Source: Euptelea pleiosperma (lineage: Eukaryota > Streptophyta > Magnoliopsida > Ranunculales > Eupteleaceae). Taken from it: a stretch of DNA of 64,000 nucleotides. Below are positions 24,260 to 36,118 of this stretch, piece by piece. The stretch spans positions 20,585,190-20,649,189 of the forward strand of contig CM068553.1 of NCBI GenBank assembly GCA_035048495.1, given 5' to 3'. Under the pieces are notes generated by a model, which searched no databases, was not told the DNA's origin, and worked only from the letters and a program-made list of their open reading frames with translations. The position numbers were made by a program, and so were the translations under genes. The first letter of the stretch is position 1. Every line of letters starts with the position of its first letter.

Positions 24260-25957
24260 ATCCTTGGCAATTATTGCGAAATAAGTGAGCTAAAAAGGGC
24301 TTGGCATAATATGCTAGAAAACTTATTTGCATTACTTAGAAAAACTCCGTTTTGTCAGATTATTTTAAGGATGCACGAAATCATTCACAAATTAGAACTA
24401 ATCAGCAAAATGCACCACTTCTACAAATGGATCTTCAAACAAAAGATTACTCAAACTCAGTGTGTGTGTGTGTTCAACATCATCCTTATCTGGCAGTAGA
24501 GATATCTGGATCTCCTTAGAGACTCTATGCCTTGACCTCAATCCTCATTTGTATACCACTCAGAAATGGTTTTATACTTTTCTCTCAAACTATATGTGAG
24601 GAGATGAATATAGACACTAGCAAATGTCTCACAAATATAGTTCTTGAATAGAGGGTATAAGAAGATTTTAAGAAGATCTCATGATTGGAATGTCATAACA
24701 CTTAAGAACGTTAGATCAAACTCTATAATTTCTCTTTTCTCCATTCTCCACACTTAATGGTGGTACTAATCTACAATCAGAATTTTTGAATTCCAGATAC
24801 CCTTCTTTTCTGAACCTATCTTAAGCCTCAATACAACCTATGCAAGTCATCCTTGGCAATTATTGCGAAATAAGTGAGCTAAAAAGGGCTTGGCATAATA
24901 TGCTAGAAAACTTATTTGCATTACTTAGAAAAACTCCGTTTTGTCAGATTATTTTAAGGATGCACGAAATCATTCACAAATTAGAACTAATTAGCAAAAT
25001 GCACCACTTCTACAAATGGATCTTCAAACAAAAGATTACTCAAACTCAGTGTGTGTGTGTGTTCAACATCATCCTTATCTGGCAGTAGAGATATCTGGAT
25101 CTCCTTAGAGACTCTATGCCTCGACCTCAATCCTCATTTGTATACCACTCAGAAATGGTTTTATACTTTTCTCTCAAACTATATGTGAGGAGATGAATAT
25201 AGACACTAGCAAATGTCTCACAAATATAGTTCTTGAATAGAGGGTATAAGAAGATTTTAAGAAGATCTCATGATTGGAATGTCATAACACTTAAGAACGT
25301 TAGATCAAACTCTATAATTTCTCTTTTCTCCATTCTCCACACTTAATGGTGGTACTAATCTACAATCAGAATTTTTGAATTCCAGATACCCTTCTTTTCT
25401 GAACCTATCTTAAGCCTCAATACAACCTATGCAAGTCATCCTTGGCAATTATTGCGAAATAAGTGAGCTAAAAAGGGCTTGGTATAATATGCTAGAAAAC
25501 TTATTTGCATTACTTAGAAAAACTCCGTTTTGTCAGATTATTTTAAGGATGCACGAAATCATTCACAAATTAGAACTAATTAGCAAAATGCACCACTTCT
25601 ACAAATGGATCTTCAAACAAAAGATTACTCAAACTCAGTGTGTGTGTGTGTTCAACATCATCCTTATCTGGCAGTAGAGATATCTGGATCTCCTTAGAGA
25701 CTCTATGCCTCGACCTCAATCCTCATTTGTATACCACTCAGAAATGGTTTTATACTTTTCTCTCAAACTATATGTGAGGAGATGAATATAGACACTAGCA
25801 AATGTCTCACAAATATAGTTCTTGAATAGAGGGTATAAGAAGATTTTAAGAAGATCTCATGATTGGAATGTCATAACACTTAAGAACGTTAGATCAAACT
25901 CTATAATTTCTCTTTTCTCCATTCTCCACACTTGATGATGGTACTAATCTACAATCA
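24260..25957. repeat. 589-bp tandem triplication with inverted junction segments
   Basis: Three head-to-tail copies start at 24260, 24849 and 25438 (period exactly 589). I saw only a few base differences between copies. Copies 1 and 2 each end with a 69-bp segment (24780-24848 and 25369-25437). That segment is the reverse complement of 25963-26031, which lies just after copy 3 in the normal orientation. Elements A and D have a single copy of this region. The 82-codon frames repeated in each copy are antisense to the element and are not genes. Confidence 0.95.
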
Positions 25958-27364
25958 AATAGGACTTGCATAGGTTGTATTGAGGCTTAAGATAGGTTCA
26001 GAAAAGAAGGGTATCTGGAATTCAAAAATTCTGAGAGGGTATCTCATTATTCTTTGTAACTTTTCCCAGGTGTAGTATTTCCTTGACTTTTCTTCTTTTC
26101 TTTTTCCAATTTTTGTCTTTTTTAGATATTCTTCAACCTTTTTTAGATTCTTTTTCCTTTCCTTCTTTCTTTCTGATCATGTTTCTTTTCAGCTCGAACC
26201 ATTTTTTTTCTTTTTCTTTCTAGGTTTCTATCTTTTCATAGTGTAATCATACCAAATACTCTTTGATCCCTCTCAGAAGTAGGTTATCGTATTGAACTCT
26301 TTTTTGGGATTGGGTTTTTGTTGATGGGTTAACAAGAAAAGGTTTTCATCAATAGGCTTAAAAATGGTTTCTAACGGTATAAATGTTAGGGAAGCTAAAA
26401 AGTCTGATTGGCTAGAAAGATGGCCTATATCATTTTCTAGAGTTTGTACTTTCATCTTCGATGTCTCGAATGGATATAGAGAAGGTTCTTTATGTAATAA
26501 TTCGAATTTGATGTCGTTCTGAGTTCATGACCAAAGCAAGGGTTAATGAGATCACTAAATGAAAATATTTGGGGACTAGAAGAATTGTGAGTCATCTTGT
26601 GACTTAGAATAATTTTATAACCCTCAGAAATGATGAAAAGCTCAAAAGGTCACTAGGTTAGGTTTCCACAATTGTTCTTCTTGGATCTCTAGATAATCTA
26701 AACTTCAGATAATTCTGACGTTGATATGTGAACATTTTTGCTGAATCTGAGTTTTCATAGATTTTTCAATCTACTATAGTAATGTTTGCTTTCAAACTGA
26801 ATGAAGAGCTAATAAGTGATTTTTCAAAACAGACATCCTTTTCAATAAATAGACTTTACAAAAAGTTTGTACTCATCATTGTAAAGAATTTGAAAAGCAT
26901 TTCGAAAGTACTCAGAAAACTTTGTAAAACACAGGTTAGCACCCCAAAAATACATCTTTTTCTCATTTTTCTCAAGTTTTTTTTCTTTTTTTCTTTTTAT
27001 TATTATTTTTTTTAAATGAAGACATGAGTTTTTATAAATCCCCACCCCCAACTTAAATACAACATCGTCCTTGGTGCTCTTGACCTCGACAAAAATGTAT
27101 GAGAACTCTGAATGTGATTCATGTCAGAGGAAGAGTTATACCAGTATGGCTGAGATTTGGTGATACCTGACGGTAGTCAGAGGAATTGTATCTGCATAGC
27201 CATAATAATATATGAAATATAAGAATTATTAATGAGACTCAATAACTTCTAGGAATACTAGAATTGCCTTTCCTAAAGTGCTAAGTTTTACATCTTCAGC
27301 CAGACACAACGGTGGTGGAATTCACCCCCAACTAGATTGAAGCACAGGGAGACCGACAGAAACA
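25958..27364 (-). mobile_element. Element C: 3' noncoding region
   Basis: Sequence between the triplication and the pol stop, related to D 36650-38030 and to A in reverse. It includes the shared block around 27030-27090 (CCCACCCCCAAC, GGTGCTC) and a hairpin-like pair at 27311-27329 (GGTGGTG / CACCCCC, one mismatch). T-rich runs lie at 26970-27015. No gene seen; a 60-codon frame at 26273-26455 in element sense is a relic of uncertain origin. Confidence 0.7.
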
Positions 27365-28756
27365 TCAGTCTACATATATCGGATCGAGAAGATCAATCTC
27401 GAAGGTCTGAAGAAATGACACGTCTAATTCTTGAAAAGGTTTGAGACGCCGTCCATTGACTTGGAAGGTTGAATTATCCTTCAGGTTCTCAACAGTTATA
27501 GCCCCATTGGGCTTGACTTCAGTAACAATAAATGGGCCTGACCATCGGGATTTCAATTTCCCAAGGATGATGTGAAGTCTAGAATTGTAAAGTAAGACCT
27601 TCTATCCCATGTAAAAATCCTTCCTGAGAATGCTCTTGTCATGTATCCATTTCATTTTATCTTTATACTTTTTTGACAAGGCATATGAATCATGTCTTAG
27701 CTCATCCAATTCATTGAGTTGTAAATTCCTTTCCTCTCATGCTGCATCTAAGTCAAAATTGAGTTTTTTGATCACCCATAGGGCGCGATGCTCAATCTCA
27801 ACAGGGAGATGGCAAGGGTTACCATATACCAACCGGTATGGAGACATATTCAAGGATGTTTTATAAACTGTTCGGTATGCCCATAGAGCGTCTGAGAGGC
27901 GTGTAGACCAGTCTTTACGAGTTGTGAGTGTCTTCTCTAGTATCTACTTGATTTGTCGATTGGAGACCTCGACCTGACCGCAAGGGCAACCTTATGAGTT
28001 ACACCATACTTTTTCATTAACTTTTCAAAAACTCTATTGCAGAAATGGCTACCCCCATCACTTATAATGGCTTTGGGGGCTCCGAATCTTGCGAAAAATT
28101 ACTCCCTCAAAAATCTCACCACAACCTGATGGTCATTGGTTCTTGTAGGAATTGCTTCAATCCACTTAGAGACATAGTCCACAGCTACGAGGATGAATTG
28201 GAATCCATTGGATGTAGGAAAGGGCCCCATGAAATCAATACCCCACATATCGAATATCTCATCGACTTGAATAGGGTTCAAGGGAAACATATTTCTCTGC
28301 GAAATTCTTCCAAGGTGTTGACAATTAGAGTAGGCCTTACAGTAGATATGTGTTTCTCAAAACAGAGATGGCCAGTAGAATCCACATTGTAGGATTTTCT
28401 CAACAGTCTTTTTGGAACTGAAGTGACCACCACATGGTTGGTCATGACAAGAGGATAGGATGTTCAATTGCTGAGATTCCGGGACACAGAGATGAATAAT
28501 CTGGTCAGGACAGTATTTATATAAATAAGGCTCGTCCCAAGAGTAATACTTAACTCTTGCCAGGAATTGATTTTTGTCTTGTTTTGACCAATGAGATGGT
28601 ACTTCCTCTGTCACTAGGTAATTGACAATGTCAGCATACCATGGGGTAACGGAGATAGCGAACAGTTGTTCGTCAGGAAAAGTCTCTAGAATGGGCTGAG
28701 ATTCAAAAGTAGACTCTAAGGTCAGCCTTGACAAGTGATCAGCCACAACATTCTCA
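27365..28756 (-). pseudogene. pol: Element C: integrase region of pol, broken
   Basis: Reads right to left. The zinc-binding domain (HDQPCGGHF; the CxxC partner is damaged to YSNC near 28320) is followed by the core with the first catalytic Asp in WGIDFMGPF (about 28230). The second Asp region (IISDGG near 28060) comes next. A deletion near 27985 then removes the HPQTSG segment and shifts the frame before the catalytic Glu region. The C-terminal domain (KSRWSGPFIVTEVKPNGAI, 27500-27556) is well preserved and ends at the stop 27365-27367. Several further stops and frameshifts are present. In an intact copy this part would join element cDNA to the host chromosome. Confidence 0.88.
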
Positions 28757-30120
28757 GTTCATTTCTTGTCCCTGATCTCTAGATCGAATTCCTGCAATAG
28801 AAGGATCCATCTTATCAATCTCGGCTTCGTCTCCTTTTTGGACATTAGGTATCTTAGAGCTGCATGATCCGTATAGACTATGACTTTTGTGGCCAGTAAG
28901 TATGGTTTGAATTTATTCAGAGCAAAAACTACGGCCAGGAGCTCTTTTTCAGTAGTGGAGTAGTTTAACTGAGCCGAGTTTAAATTCTTGCTCGCATAGT
29001 ATATCACATGCGGCATCTTGTTGACTCTTTGGCCCAAAACTGCTCCTAGAGCATAATCTGATGCGTCACCCATCACCTCAAAAGGTAGGGTCCAATCAGG
29101 AGGGCGGATGATGGGTGCAGAAGTAAGCTCAGATTTAAGACGCTCGAATGCCTTCACACAGTCACCATTGAAGTCAAAAGGGCTATCTTTAGCCAAAAGA
29201 TTGCAAAGTGGACGAGCTATCTGGGAGAAATCTTTAATGAATCTCCTGTAGAAGCCTCCGTGTCCGAGAAAAGACCGAATATCACAGAATTAGGAATGGG
29301 TAGGGTCGAGATAATATCAATTTTGGCTTTGTCGACCTCAATACCCTTGTCAGAGATGACATGTCTTAGCACGATGCCTTTCTTCACCATGAAGTGTCAT
29401 TTTTCCCAATTTAGGACAAGTCGCTTATCCTGACATCTTGCGAGTACAAGACTCAGATGTTGGAGACAGTCATCGAAAGAGGATCCAAAGACGAAGAAGT
29501 CATCCATGAAAACTTCTAAGAACCGTTTGACCATGTCCGAAAATATACTCATCATACACCTTTGAAAAGTCGCAGGTGCATTGCAGAGGCCAAAAGACAT
29601 GCGACTGTAAACAAAAGTGCCAAAGGGACAAGTGAGCGTGGTCTTCTCATGGTCCTCGAGTGCAATGGGAATCTGATTATATCCCGAGTAACCATCTAGG
29701 AAGCAATAGTAGGAATGACGTCTGATCAATGAATGGGAGAGAGAAATGGTCTTTCTGGGTGTTGGTATTGAGCCATCTGTAGTCAATACAGACTCTCCAT
29801 CCTTTCTTTAAGTGCTGGGTCACCATTTCTCCTTGATCATTTTCAACAACAGTGAAACCTACCTTCTTAGGTATGACGTGGATTGGACTCACCCATTTGC
29901 TATCAAAGATAGGGTAAATGATACCTGCATCTAGAAATTTTAGAATTTCATCCCGGACTACTTCTTTCAGGACTGGATTTAACCTCCTCTGGTGCTCTCT
30001 AGACATTTTAAAATCGTCTTTAAGATAAATGTGATGTTGACACACAGAGGGGTCTATCCCACGAATGTCATCAATGGTCCATCCTATGGTTGATTTGTGC
30101 TTCTTCAGCAGCATAATTAG
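28757..30120 (-). pseudogene. pol: Element C: reverse transcriptase-RNase H region of pol, broken
   Basis: Reverse transcriptase begins with IGWTIDDIRGIDPS (about 30090) and LDAGIIYPIFDSKWVSP. A frameshift near 29720 precedes YYCFLDGYSGYNQIPIA. The catalytic FMDD box (the Athila form of YxDD) is at 29499-29510. RNase H follows at 29196-28759 with [10 protein letters not shown], the [14 protein letters not shown] block and [10 protein letters not shown]. The region between 29397 and 29200 is frameshifted. A stop splits RDKK from the downstream VADHLSRL linker. Order and motifs fit Ty3/Gypsy pol; the copy is dead. Confidence 0.9.
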
Positions 30121-31858
30121 TCTCTCTTTTTAGGACACAGAAAAGGCAGAAGCAATAATGACAGGATATGTCTCCTAAGGGCCAAGATAATAATAAGAGA
30201 GTTCAGAGGGGAGAGGCTTAAGCTTGAGTTTTTGATCAGGGGAGCTTGATATTTCTTCCTCTACCGAGATAGAGTTGATAGTAGTAGGATCTCTGATCAT
30301 GGTTAGCAGAGGCTCATACTCAACAATAGGAGGGGGAGTAGAAATCAGTGTAACTGACTCTTGGATAGTATTATCCTCCGAAATGGCTGACTCCCATTGG
30401 AAGTCAGTATCAAAGTGCTCTTGGCATCTTCGATGGAGTCCTGAATTAGACTCTCAACGGCACACATTTCATTTGTCACATTGCGATCGGCGTCCTGTCG
30501 CATAAGTCGAAAGATGTTAACCTCAGCCTTGAGGTTGCCGAAGGCAATTGACATATTTTTGTCCCTACATCCGATGTGTGCATTCGCGGTAGCAAAGAAC
30601 GGTCGACCTAGAATGACCACGGTTCTGTGTCGAGGATGATGAAGTCTACAGGGTAGTAAAAGTCAACTACTTTCACTAGGACATCTTCAATAATTCCCCT
30701 TGAAATTTAATGGACTGGTCAGCCAGCTTCAGAGTGATTTTTGTTGGCTTCATATCCTCGAGGCCTAACTGCTGGTATACCGAAAATGGTATGAGATTGA
30801 CACTAGCTCCTAAGTCCAACAAAGTTGTGCAACTAAAGTTATCACTGATTTCACACTGCACAGTAGGACTTTCCGGATCCTTATACTTAATTACATTGTT
30901 GCGTTGGATGAACGTTGTAGCTTTTTATGCCAAAAAGACATCTTTGGTACATGTGTACGCCGCTTGACAGTGCATAATTCTTTCAGGAATTTGGCATAGG
31001 AAGGGATCTGTCTGATAGCAGATAGGAAGGGGATATTGATCTAGACGTCTTTGAAAACATCTAAGATCTCTGAAAATTGCTGATCTCTTTTGTCTTCGAC
31101 AAGCATGTCCGAAAAGGGAGGCTTAATCCGACAAATAGATTTGTCATTGATCACCTGATATCTCTGTACTGGGATTGTAGATTTTGATGCAGGCTTCGTA
31201 GCATCAAAGGTGGATTTTGAAATGTGTTCCTCTATGTTGGGTTTATGAATAGGTGCGGGAGATGGCTCTGATGGTTCTTTTACTCCCATATCCACAATCA
31301 GAGTGTGGTCACAGCTCATACCTCTCATTGATAGTTTGGATTCTGTGACTGGGAACAGACCTCATAAACTGCGCCCTTGGCATTCCCTTTAGGATTTGCA
31401 GTAGGTTGGCTAGGGAAAATATCTTTTGATTTTTTAGCTTCTAAATTGCCTAGATGCTGCTCTAGTTGCTGCATGGACTGGGTTTGCTGCAAACTAAATT
31501 GTGATAGGAGATCTTCCAAACCCAGTTTAGGAGCAGCTTGAGCAACTAGTTCACGATTAAAGCTCATAGGGGCAGAATAATTGTAGGTTTGAGGTGCAGT
31601 TTGGCTCAACTGCAGATTCTGGGGATTCTGATTAGGTGCCTGTTGGCCAGATTACTATCCTTGCTGGAATGATCAATTCTGATTAGACGGGTATTGACTC
31701 GTCTGGTTCTGACTTTGTTGGTACTGTTCCTGTTGGTATTGCCTATTGAGTTGATTAAACCCAAGAGGATATGTGCTCTGCATAGGTCTTTGCTGTGGAG
31801 CAGACTGCTGCCTCTAGGAGAAGTTAGGATGATTTCTCATATTAGGATGGTATGTTTG
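30121..31858 (-). pseudogene. gag: Element C: gag C-terminal part and protease, broken, cut by element D
   Basis: Reads right to left from the element D insertion site. First comes a Gln-rich gag tail (31609-31858), then KSICRIKPPFSDMLVEDKRDQQFSEILDVFKDV (in two parts, ending at a CAG-to-TAG stop near 31041). INIPF and YAKFLKELCTVKRRTHVPK follow. The aspartic protease has LLDLGASVNLIPF (about 30800) and ILGRPFFATANAHIGC (about 30600), separated by frameshifts. The N-terminal part of this gag is at 50962-51956, beyond D. Splitting of one gene by a dated insertion is seen directly through the GTTTG duplication. Confidence 0.88.
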
Positions 31859-34800
31859 TGAAAGTAGGATTTTCCCGCGTCGTTGGTTACAGCAACCCTA
31901 GTTCCAACACATTTGTAATATTATCTGATTATCCTGTAAAATTCAGAGATTCTGTATAGGGATTCATGTCGGATATCGATCCGCACTCGGGATTAGTCAG
32001 ATTAGCGCAATAATGAACATAAAATGATGAAAAATTTGCAGAGAATGTAACTCAATCATACTTAAATAATCTTTATTTAACTGAACTTGTCTCTTACAAT
32101 GCAAATCAGATAAAATTAATTAAACTAGAAAGCATTAAGAGAAATTAGGGTAGAAAGAGAGTGAGGAATAGGGAGAGAAACTAGAAAGATAATAGGTAGA
32201 GAGAGAAAATGAGTGGAGATGTATTTTAGAGAGAGAAAATGGAAGGTTAGAGAGAGAAAGAGAATAAGGTAGAGATCTAGAGAGAGATAGAGAATAATAG
32301 AGAGAGAAAGAACTAGAGAGAGAAAGTGCTATAGAGAAAAGACGAGAGCTAATCCTAGAGAGAGAAAGAAGACTAAAGAGAGAAGAGTTAAAGAGTAGAG
32401 ATTCTGACCATGGGAGAGATCCAACCATAGTGTACATACATGGTAGCACTCTTGGAGTAGTGCTCAATCATGGTGGATGAGTGCATGGTGGCTGGCGGTG
32501 GTGTTTGGACACTAGTTGCTAGTGCTTGGCAGCTTGGAGATGTCGTGGGCAGCAACCAGTGAGTTTCACACCTGCAACATCCCGTGAAGGAGAAGAGGAG
32601 GGCGGTAGTGAAGCAAGGTACTATGGGTAGTGTGCAGCAGCAAGGTAAAGCGACACCGTCGGAGATCGCTGCAAGTAACAGCAGGTGCTGTTTTGGAGAG
32701 GAGCGGTAATGGTGGAGGTACGTCCTCCCTTCTCTCTTCTCCTTCCCTTCTGTTTTCTTTTCTTCTCTCTTTTTTTTTTCTTTGATCTTCTTTTTTGGAG
32801 AGGACGAGTGCAGAAAGTGGCTGGGATTGGAGATGGTAGGCGGATGAAGAGGAGTTTGGAGGATGAGGGCAGCGCCTGCAAGTTGGGAGAGTTGCTGGCC
32901 AAACCTGCAACTACCGGAGTTGCAGGTCTAGCTAACGGTTCCGATGGCTGGCGCACAAGGGGGAGCAAGCTGCTCCTTTGGTGGTTGAGGAGGTGAAGGC
33001 ATGAAATTAGAGTTTTTTCGCGTCGTTGGTTACGGAAACCCTAGATCTCAACAATATTTATAATTTCTCCGAATTGGTTCACTTAATCTGCAAATAAGCA
33101 GACTTGCACAGTGGCTCGTGTCGGATATCGTCCACACTCGGGATTAGTTAGCACAATAAGAAACAAGAATAATCAAAAAATGCTCGAAATAAATGGAAAG
33201 GTGAGAATGGTGGAGGTTGATTTAAAATATGCTTGAGATTGTTGTTAGAACTATTAGAATAAAAAAAAACATAAGAGAAACGAGAATGAAAAACACAATA
33301 AATGAAAATAACTTAAACTTGAATTTAAAACTTATTCATTAAACTAAAAACAAATACTTACAATGCTTGTTCAAATGCTTTACAATGGAAATAACATTAA
33401 ACCAAATTAATCTAGAAAGCCATTAAAATATTACCCTAGAAAGCATTTAAAGGTAGAGAGGGAAAGAAGAGAGAAAGAAGGTAGGAAGATTAGAGAGATG
33501 AATTAGAGAGAAGCTTACCATTGAAGAGGTAGATGGTGCAACTCCAATTGGATCGACCTCAATAAGATTGAGGATTGTAGCCTTTGATTGTGGCGGATGG
33601 AATGGGCAACAAGGAGACATTGCTGTTTGATATTTTGCACCTCGAGGTGGAGGCATTAATGGTGAGCTCGTCGGAGTTGCTCGCCGGAGAAGAAGGGTGA
33701 AAAAGAAGAGAAAGAAAGAAGAAAGAGAGGAAGAGAGGGGGAGGGAACCAACCTAAGAAGGAGAGATCGTAGATCTCTTATAGACTTTTTTTTTTCTTTT
33801 TGCTTATTGTAAAAATGATGACCATTGGATCTAGAGAGATCCAACGGTTGGGAATGGGTTAGTTAGATGAGAGAGAGTGACTAGGATAGAGAGATATGGG
33901 GGAGAGAAGAATCGGTCAAGTGAGACCAATTCTCTCTTGTTGTTGCAAATGGGCATGAGCATGGGTAATGGGCATGGGTCATGGGTCATGGGCCAAGATA
34001 GATAGATAAAGAGAGAAATAGGAGAGAGGTGAGAGAAAAATATAAAAATAAAAGCATTGGAGGGTCTTGAACCATGGTCTTCTTTATTCTCTCTCGTCTG
34101 CTCCACCAATAAGTCAAACTTATCCTTTGATGTCAATTGGTGTGGCCTTTAACACCTAAGTCCTTCTCTTGGTCTCCAGTTATTCTCTCTCTTAGTCCTT
34201 GTTCCGGCTCTATGATCCTCTAGCTTAGCCCGTATATGTCTTCTATCTTTTTATCTAGCCTGTTGGCTCTTTAAGCTTTGATAGAAGTCTTTTGTGGTTG
34301 ATCGTGGGCCCGCCAGTCCTCGAGAATCGCCCGATAGGGTCTCCTACAAGTGAAAAAGCGCATAATGAGATTCAACTAAAATGCCTTGATACTGGACTAT
34401 CCGAAATGCGTATATTTCATGCAAATAGTCGATTTTCATCTAAAGAATGTGTTCTACGCAATGGAAGAAACTCTTATATGGAAAAGTCGATAAAAAGACA
34501 AGTTTTACGTAGGAGAATGCGACATCGCTATAAGGATAATGGCTTAAAATAAGCACTTTTGAGCGAATATCAAGGCACGGGGCGGTGGAGACAACCAATG
34601 ACCTCCTCTTCACTTCGTGCCTCCTCTATTTTTTTTTTTTCTGGTTTTTGTTCTTTTTTTTTTGTTGCTTGGAGGAGAAGATGGCTGGGTTGAGGAATGG
34701 GATTAGGGTTTTGTGGGGTGAGAACGTATGTGACGGTTAGGAAGAAAGAAGAGATCGATGTGGTGAAGAGAGAGCCGCCCACACCAGGAAACATGGAAGG

Positions 34801-36118
34801 GTTTTGGAAGTGGAGAAGAGATGGGGGAGATGTCCATTTTTTATGGATGGATGAGGCGATGGAGAACGTGGAGAGATTCCCGAGTGGAGCTGCTAGGGTT
34901 GAAACGTCAAGAAGAGACCGCCTTTTTGCAAGGAAAACGATCCTCTTTTATGGGGCGTTGGGGGTTTCTAAAAATGGCGAAGGATAAATTCCTTTTTTTT
35001 TTTTTTTGTTTTGAAAAACATGAGAATTGTTTCCTCTAAAGGTCGTGAAAGACCAAAGAGGAATGTTTTTTTGAATAGAAATTGCGGGTTTCTATCTAAT
35101 GGAGACCCATGGTCTAAAATTTAATACCCCCCTTTTTTGTAAACAAATTGATTTTTGAAATTTCTTTTCAAATCTTTTCCATTTAAATGAATGCCCGCCA
35201 TAAAACCATTTTATTTTTGGTATGCCCCTTTCCTTGCAAAAGTCGGTGCCACCTCATCTCATGAACATGATTGCATGTGTGAGCGTGTACCGCATCCCAT
35301 GCTCAAAAATTATCTCCTCCATATGATTTGTGGTCGGCAACATTATTTGTGTGGATGATGAGGCGATTGGGTGTGATGATGGGTTAGATGATTGGATGAG
35401 TGATTTACTGGTGATCGAACAGTATACTGGGATGGTGATGATCGGATGGATCATCGGACGGTGGAGATTAGCCAAGGTAGGCCATAGGATTGAGTGACTG
35501 ACGAGGGAGAGAGGATCGGATGATTTAAATTGTGAGCAGAGAGAGAATGAGGATCCAGAGAGAGGAGAGAGAAAATGTTACAAAATAAAGAGAAAAATGC
35601 TAGCAGAGGGTCTTGAACCCGGGTCTTTGACTTGGTCTCCTGTATGCTTTACCAACCGAGTAGGCCTTATCTTATGTTAGTTGATAAGTTTTAATCTCCG
35701 TAGTCTCTTCTTTGGGGGCTTGTCTCTCCTTCTATCTTGATTTTCTCTCAAGCTTTTTCGACTCTCTAGCTCTTCTCGTCTTTGGCCTACTTCTTCTTGT
35801 CTAAGTCCATTGGCTCTTTATGCTTTGATCAAAAGCTATGGCAGTCAGTTGTGGGCCCACAATCCCTAAAATTCTCCAATCGGGTTTCCTACGACAAAAG
35901 AAGCGCGTAAGGAGACTTAATCAGAACGGTTTTACATCTAGACTTCCGAAAATATGTTTAATGCATGCAAATATACCATTTCGTCCAGAAAAGTGTGTTC
36001 TATGCCACAGAAGAGACTCTTACGTAGAAAAGTGGATGAATAGAGCAGTTTTACGTAGGAGAGTGTGATAACACTAGAAGGATAATTGCTTAAAATAAGC
36101 ACTTTTGAGCGAATATCA
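31859..36118 (-). mobile_element. Element D: 3' LTR (with nested insertion)
   Basis: Starts TGAAAGTAGG and ends GCGAATATCA, next to the polypurine tract. Without the nested LTR it is about 2.68 kb, equal to the 5' LTR at 48277-50956. The two LTRs differ at scattered sites, mostly transitions where I compared them (for example 35280-35460 versus 50120-50300). The donor found in the other LTRs is mutated here (GTCAG in place of GTAAG, about 32404-32409). The tRNA-like block has its B-box-like GGTTCAAGACC on the reverse strand at 35609-35619. Confidence 0.93.
33002..34572 (-). mobile_element. Short solo LTR nested in element D 3' LTR
   Basis: A 1571-bp LTR in reverse (TGAAATTAGAG ... GCGAATATCA) with an AGGCA duplication at 32997-33001 and 34573-34577. 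The unoccupied site is preserved in the sister 5' LTR at 49394-49398, so this inserted after element D. It is a short subfamily related at its outer end to element C's LTR. It keeps the donor-like GTAAGC (33513-33518, reverse) and the tRNA-like block (B-box-like 34063-34073). Confidence 0.95.

Noticed and set aside
24254..25677. Three identical 82-codon frames as a tandem gene family
   Set aside because: They are antisense to element C, lie within its noncoding 3' region and are repeated only by the 589-bp triplication.
27630..28392. Plus-strand frames over the pol region of element C (also 41595-41780, 42570-42902, 43790-44158 over D)
   Set aside because: They are shadows on the strand opposite recognisable integrase, RT and protease sequence.
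35600..35665. A functional tRNA gene in the LTR
   Set aside because: The T-arm and D-arm resemblance is good, but the anticodon stem does not pair and no acceptor stem is evident; kept only as a tRNA-like finding.
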